Shown here: piece by piece, positions 60,081 through 64,000 of the stretch
Layout of the letters: each line of letters begins with the position of its first letter
Numbering within the stretch: position 1 is the stretch's first letter
Source: Chlamydoabsidia padenii
Taxonomy: Eukaryota; Mucoromycota; Mucoromycetes; Mucorales; Cunninghamellaceae
Assembly (NCBI GenBank): GCA_025330725.1
Contig: JAIWND010000044.1
Span: forward strand, 1 to 64,000
DNA length: 64,000 nt
Direction: 5' to 3'
Program-made: the position numbers and the translations under genes
Notes under the pieces: generated by a model
Seen by the model: the letters and a program-made list of their open reading frames with translations, nothing else
What the model was told of the DNA's origin: nothing
Databases searched by the model: none

Positions 60081-60540
60081 GTGAACAACAGGATGTTTAT
60101 GTTTGCGTTCATGTCAAACTGGCAATTAGACGTAAGTAAATATACCTTGTTTATTGAACCAACTTTTTTCTTCTTCTTTGTGATTAGTGTCTTTATAAAG
60201 ATTGCCAGATTGTATGTCTCGATTCGACACACAAAATATGTATTACTGGTCCAAGAAACTATTGTTACATGTAAACTTTGGTCGTTCGGTCCTCCACCAC
60301 GAGGAAAGGTGTGTATGTGTGCTTAATAATAACGAATCATGCTGGATCCCCACCCTGCCGAAACCATTGTGGCCTTTGAAGTTGCTTACCAAAAATTCGA
60401 AAATTTCAATAATCAGTCTAACGACATTTGGATTCATAGTATGCTTTGACCGGGAGTATCTTGGGAAAAAGGAAAACTGGTGCTTATGTGTGATGGTTGG
60501 GTGTTGCAGGTAGTATAGATTAGTATAGTTTAATTTAGTA
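60081..60540 (+). pseudogene. Mutator-like transposase relic, first-Asp region
   Basis: Reads MFMFAFMSNWQLD, then after an intron-like GTAAGT..TTAG (60132-60187) CLYKDCQIVCLDSTHKICIT, the block around the first catalytic Asp of a MULE transposase. TLVVR and TNHAG-like pieces follow, as in the R.P.TG.G.P..F..TNH region of these enzymes. Multiple stops. This is the third MULE relic in the window. Confidence 0.5.
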
Positions 60541-61080
60541 TAGACTGTATACGGTGTGATATGAAGTATGTTGGTTATTGACAATAAAAACCTTTTTTTA
60601 CATCTTCAAACATTATGACTTACTAGTGTGATTACAAATCGTCGAAAGTAGAATTGAAACAGATACTTTTTTATCTTGTCATTAGGTTAAAGGTAGAGGA
60701 ATATAAGACTAAAATACAATATATCATATGCCATCATCTCTTGTATGCAAGATGAGGGGAGAAAAAGAAAGTGGTATAATTAATGCAGTATTTTTAAGCG
60801 CCGCTTCAATCTCAAATGATAAACACTCTGTCCTGTTTCGTACTTGATATTAACGTTTCTTTTTCAGTTTCACCTTTTTTTTTTTTTTCTTTTTCTTTTT
60901 GAGCCCATACTGTAGCTACCGGTAAATCTGGAAAATATAAATGCAAATATTTTGGATCTCTCTACAACCAAATCGATGAACTGAACAAGGAAAAAAGTAT
61001 GCCTATACAATACGGTTCATGGTAGAAAGCAAAATCGTTCTCCTCCAAATGATAATTTTTTGATCGGAAAGGGCAGTCAT
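60541..61080. other. Intergenic, no gene seen
   Basis: AT-rich; AGTATAG occurs four times within 60510-60545 as short direct repeats. A T-rich run lies at 60878-60900. Confidence 0.4.
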
Positions 61081-62058
61081 ATTGGCGTCGACCCAGGAGT
61101 AAAAAATATGGCAAGTGCTGTTTCCATGGACTGTGGTCAAGCTTATTCGACACTGTTGCTCGCAAACAAGTATTCTTCTTGCTTCAAGAATTGGAAAATG
61201 ACAACGAAAAAGCCAAACGACTCATGAAATTCCACACTTTGAAAATTAATGCAAGCAATATTAACTGCAAATCAAGAAGTACTTTTTATCGTCACCAACT
61301 TCAACATAAAAAGGATGAAAACAAGAAGGAAAGACAAGGCAGTGACGGTGTTGATACCAGCATATACGTATTGGAAAGTTCTATATCTGAAACGGCCAAA
61401 TTAAGTATTGAAGACAAGCATAACGTTGAAAAACATTGCAAGGATGACTTGGTTCGATTCTATAATGAATCCAATCGGGTTAAAAAATAAGGCGGGGGAC
61501 GGTCCAGATTCAGAAACAAAGCTTATAATACTGTTGCACTATCACTCACTCCAAAGGGTATGGCGAAAAAAAGATACATTCATTTTTTAAAGGGATGCCG
61601 GGACAGGGTTTGGCGCAAGAATTAAGGGGCACGACAAACGTGGCACTAAAACATTACAAAAACTGAAGAATGAATGTACACTTACAGAAACCAATGAATA
61701 CCTATCTTCAAAATTGTGCTGCTTTTGTGATTCACGTTTACAACACCAAAGAAAGGCCAACAAAAAAATCAACCTCGGCATCGTATACTGTACCAACACA
61801 GATTGCTTCGACTGTAAACAGGGTTACTCTGCACGCGGTCGGGACAACAATGCAGCAATCAACATACTCAAGATTGGATTGTACAAGGAAATTGCCTTGA
61901 TTGATCACCCGGTATTTTCCTACAGACCAATAGCAACAACATCAGCAACAACAACAACTAACTTGGCTGAAATGATAGCGTCCCCGTCCATCTCTTGGTC
62001 AAGAGAATGCGGGACATCTGTCCCAAAAAGCCAGATACATGATATCCACTTATGCTAA
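61081..62058 (+). pseudogene. Fanzor/TnpB-like nuclease relic, lineage B, RuvC-I to C-terminus
   Basis: Pieces in order over three frames. RuvC-I is IGVDPGVKNMASAVSMDCG (Asp 61090-61092). A helical segment (EKAKRLMKFHTLKINASNIN, STFYRHQLQHKK) has the layout of the region after RuvC-I in this lineage. GQGFGARIKGHDKRGTK (about 61600), NEYLSSKLCCFCDSRL and IVYCTNTDCFD form the zinc ribbon, and ARGRDNNAAINILKIG carries the RuvC-III Asp (61843-61845). Frame changes near 61180, 61490 and 61590 break it. It shares its block order and C-terminal motifs with the 36.4-36.9 kb relic and is clearly different from the 23-27 and 53-55 kb Fanzors. Confidence 0.65.
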
Positions 62059-62275
62059 GTGCCATTTTATTCTCCGCTTATTCGACAAAAAATTCACATT
62101 TGCACCTGCCATTTTTCCTTTACTTTCACCTTTCAGAAGATGTGTTAAGGATTTCAAGTTTTTATTTTATTTTTTAAGGTTTAAAAAAAGAGTCAAGTGT
62201 AAGATAGCTGTACTGTACATACTATACTGTACAATGCCAAGTTTAATATACTACTGCTTCAATCAACTAAAACTA

Positions 62276-63678
62276 CTAGGACCGATAATCAGCATTGATG
62301 GTGACATATTCGTGAGAGAGATCACAAGTCCAAAACATCGCATCACTATCACCCAAACCCAAGTCGACTTCAATCCATAAATCCTCCATCTTGAGAATTT
62401 CCGCGGCCCGGGTTTCGTCCACCACTTCAGGTTCACCAGTAATCATCAAAGGTAAAGATGGTGAGCCATCACTGGGCACAAATGTCACACTGACTTTGGA
62501 AGTGTCCACATCCACCCCACTGTGACCGAGACTAGCACAGATACGACCCCAATTGGCATCTTGGCCATACAATGCTGTTTTCACCAATTTGGATGTAGAG
62601 ATATGTGAGGCTGCTTTCTTTGCACTTTCAAAGGATTCACCGCCCTAAGTTAATAAATAATGCATGTTAATGCCAAGAATCTCCCTCTTCTACCCCTTTT
62701 TTTCTTTAGCTACTTTACTTTGACATGAATGGTGACAAATTTAGTCGCCCCTTCACCATCACGAACCACCAATTGAGCCAATTGAGCAGCAAAACCTGTA
62801 AGACGATCTCGGAAGAGCAAATAAGAAGGGTCAGATTCATCCTGAATAGAGACACCGCTTGCACCATTAGCCAACACCGAGATAGTATCATTCGTACTCA
62901 TATCACCATCGATACTAATCGCATTGAAGCTTCGATCGACAGCGAAAGTCAGAGCCTTTTTAAGCAAATCAGGACCAACGTGAGCATCAGTCACCATAAA
63001 CCCAAGTAAAGTCGCCATGTTGGGATGAATCATACCCGCTCCTTTAGCAATCCCCGCCATTCGAAAAGGCGACTTATTGTTAGTATGGAAGGTACCCGAG
63101 CAAAGTTTGGGGAACGTGTCTGTGGTCATATAAGCTTCAGCGGCCTGGAACCAACCTGCTTGATGATCATCCGATAAAGCTTGGTAGGCGTGTCGAATCC
63201 CCGGCTCGAGTTTATCCATATTCAGTTGTTGACCAATCACCCCCGTTGACATGGTGAGGGCCGATCGTGGGTGACCTGTCAATTCATCCATGATGGATCG
63301 CATACGTTCCGCATTGATCAACCCTTGACTACCCGTCACCGCATTGGCACACCCCGAGTTGGTGACAACCCCATAGATATTTTGGTGGTGGTTGTCTTGA
63401 AGGGTTTGTTTGCTGACAAGGACAGGCGCGGCTTTGAATGCATTAGTGGTAAAGACGGCAGCAGCTGTACAGGGTAAGTCTGAGACTACCAGAGCAACGT
63501 CCTTGTTGCCATTCTTCTTGATGCCACATGAGACCCCAGAGGCTCGGAAACCCAGAGGGTAAGTGCCTGAGCTTGGGATGAATGCTTGCTTGCGTGCACT
63601 AAGGTGGTTGTAGGTGCTGTATGAGAATTGTTGGGTGGTGAGGGTAGATCGAAGAGGAGATAGGCGAGTCAGTAACAT
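62276..63678 (-). CDS. ARG7: Ornithine acetyltransferase / glutamate N-acetyltransferase, mitochondrial
   Basis: Bifunctional ArgJ-type enzyme of the mitochondrial arginine pathway; it moves the acetyl group from N-acetylornithine to glutamate. The model is 442 aa in two exons, 63678-62719 and 62644-62276. The N-terminus is Arg/Ser/Thr-rich without acids ([17 protein letters not shown]), fitting a matrix targeting signal. Family blocks: [43 protein letters not shown], then [16 protein letters not shown] with the Thr (about 223) that is both self-cleavage site and nucleophile. Also [43 protein letters not shown]. The C-terminal ends TINADYRS, the usual ArgJ end. Confidence 0.95.
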
Positions 63679-64000
63679 GGTGAAGTGAATAGGGGAGGAG
63701 GAGGAAATAGACGAGTGAGAAATTTATATGTGAAAGGATTAAATATTGGTTTTTATTATTTATATATGTGTATATGAAAGGAAAAGACGAAAAGTGACTC
63801 ATACGAGATCTTCGGTGTTTTAATTATTCTCCACAGTGTTTCACAATCGTTTTTTTATTATGAATACAACTCTAGAAATTCGCGCAGTTCTTCATAATCT
63901 CGTATATATATATCATGCGCTATTTTACTTGCAAACAGAATTGTGATTCAGCCAGTGTTGGCCACTGTAATGTTCTTTTGATATTGATCATTTAGGAAAG
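63679..64000. other. Upstream of ARG7, window edge
   Basis: ARG7 promoter and AT-rich sequence with (TA)-rich patches at 63755-63775 and 63902-63914. No general-control TGACTC element (Gcn4-type) except GTGACTCAT at about 63794-63802, which contains TGACTCA, plausible for an arginine-pathway gene. Confidence 0.45.

Overview
The window is nuclear DNA from an intron-rich, AT-leaning filamentous fungus. Genes are short and split by many 50-125 nt GT-AG introns, several with a visible CTAAC branch site. The mobile elements (Fanzor/TnpB-like ORFs, Mutator-like elements with FAR1-type fingers, Tc1-like relics, gypsy and LINE debris) fit the Mucoromycota, probably Mucorales. Species cannot be told from sequence alone.

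Housekeeping genes, left to right: 2-phosphoglycerate-kinase/LPA1-like P-loop protein (+), ubiquitin C-terminal hydrolase (-) divergent from OST5/TMEM258 (+), a ~1,400-aa zinc-knuckle and Trp-rich protein (+), BMT2-like rRNA methyltransferase (-) divergent from MIM1/TOM13 (+), U2AF large subunit (+), an intronless DNA-glycosylase-like gene of bacterial or giant-virus type (+), a HAD phosphatase (-), TMEM242-like (-), a Sel1-repeat protein (-), a small membrane protein (-), TBL1/SIF2-like WD40 (-), mitochondrial GrpE (+), SF3B4 (+), a glutaredoxin-like protein (+), IPI3/WDR18 (-), the SKN7/PRR1 response-regulator transcription factor (-), a small secreted protein (-), prephenate dehydrogenase (-) and mitochondrial ornithine acetyltransferase ARG7 (-). 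They are unlinked in function: splicing (U2AF, SF3B4), ribosome biogenesis (BMT2, IPI3), mitochondrial biogenesis (MIM1, GrpE, TMEM242), and amino-acid synthesis (TYR1, ARG7).

Between them lie blocks of mobile DNA: an ORF1-only LINE copy with a poly(A) tail at 0.1-1.2 kb; Tc1-like relics at 16.8-17.4 and 38.9-39.6 kb; a 300-bp inverted-repeat element at 23.1 kb; a large Fanzor relic at 23.5-27.5 kb; an apparently intact Mutator-like element at 31.1-34.9 kb with identical 107-bp terminal repeats whose transposase is spliced to an OTU deubiquitinase domain; truncated gypsy and LINE pieces at 39.8-42.7 kb; Mutator-like relics at 43-44, 48.1-48.7 and 60.1-60.5 kb; and further Fanzor/TnpB-like relics at 36.4-36.9, 49.0-49.3, 53.0-55.7 and 61.1-62.1 kb.

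The strongest candidates for new biology are the MULE-OTU element, the cluster of two Fanzor lineages caught at different stages of decay, and the virus-like glycosylase gene. Exon models were drawn by eye from splice signals, reading-frame continuity and remembered family sequences; every multi-exon model listed closes in frame.
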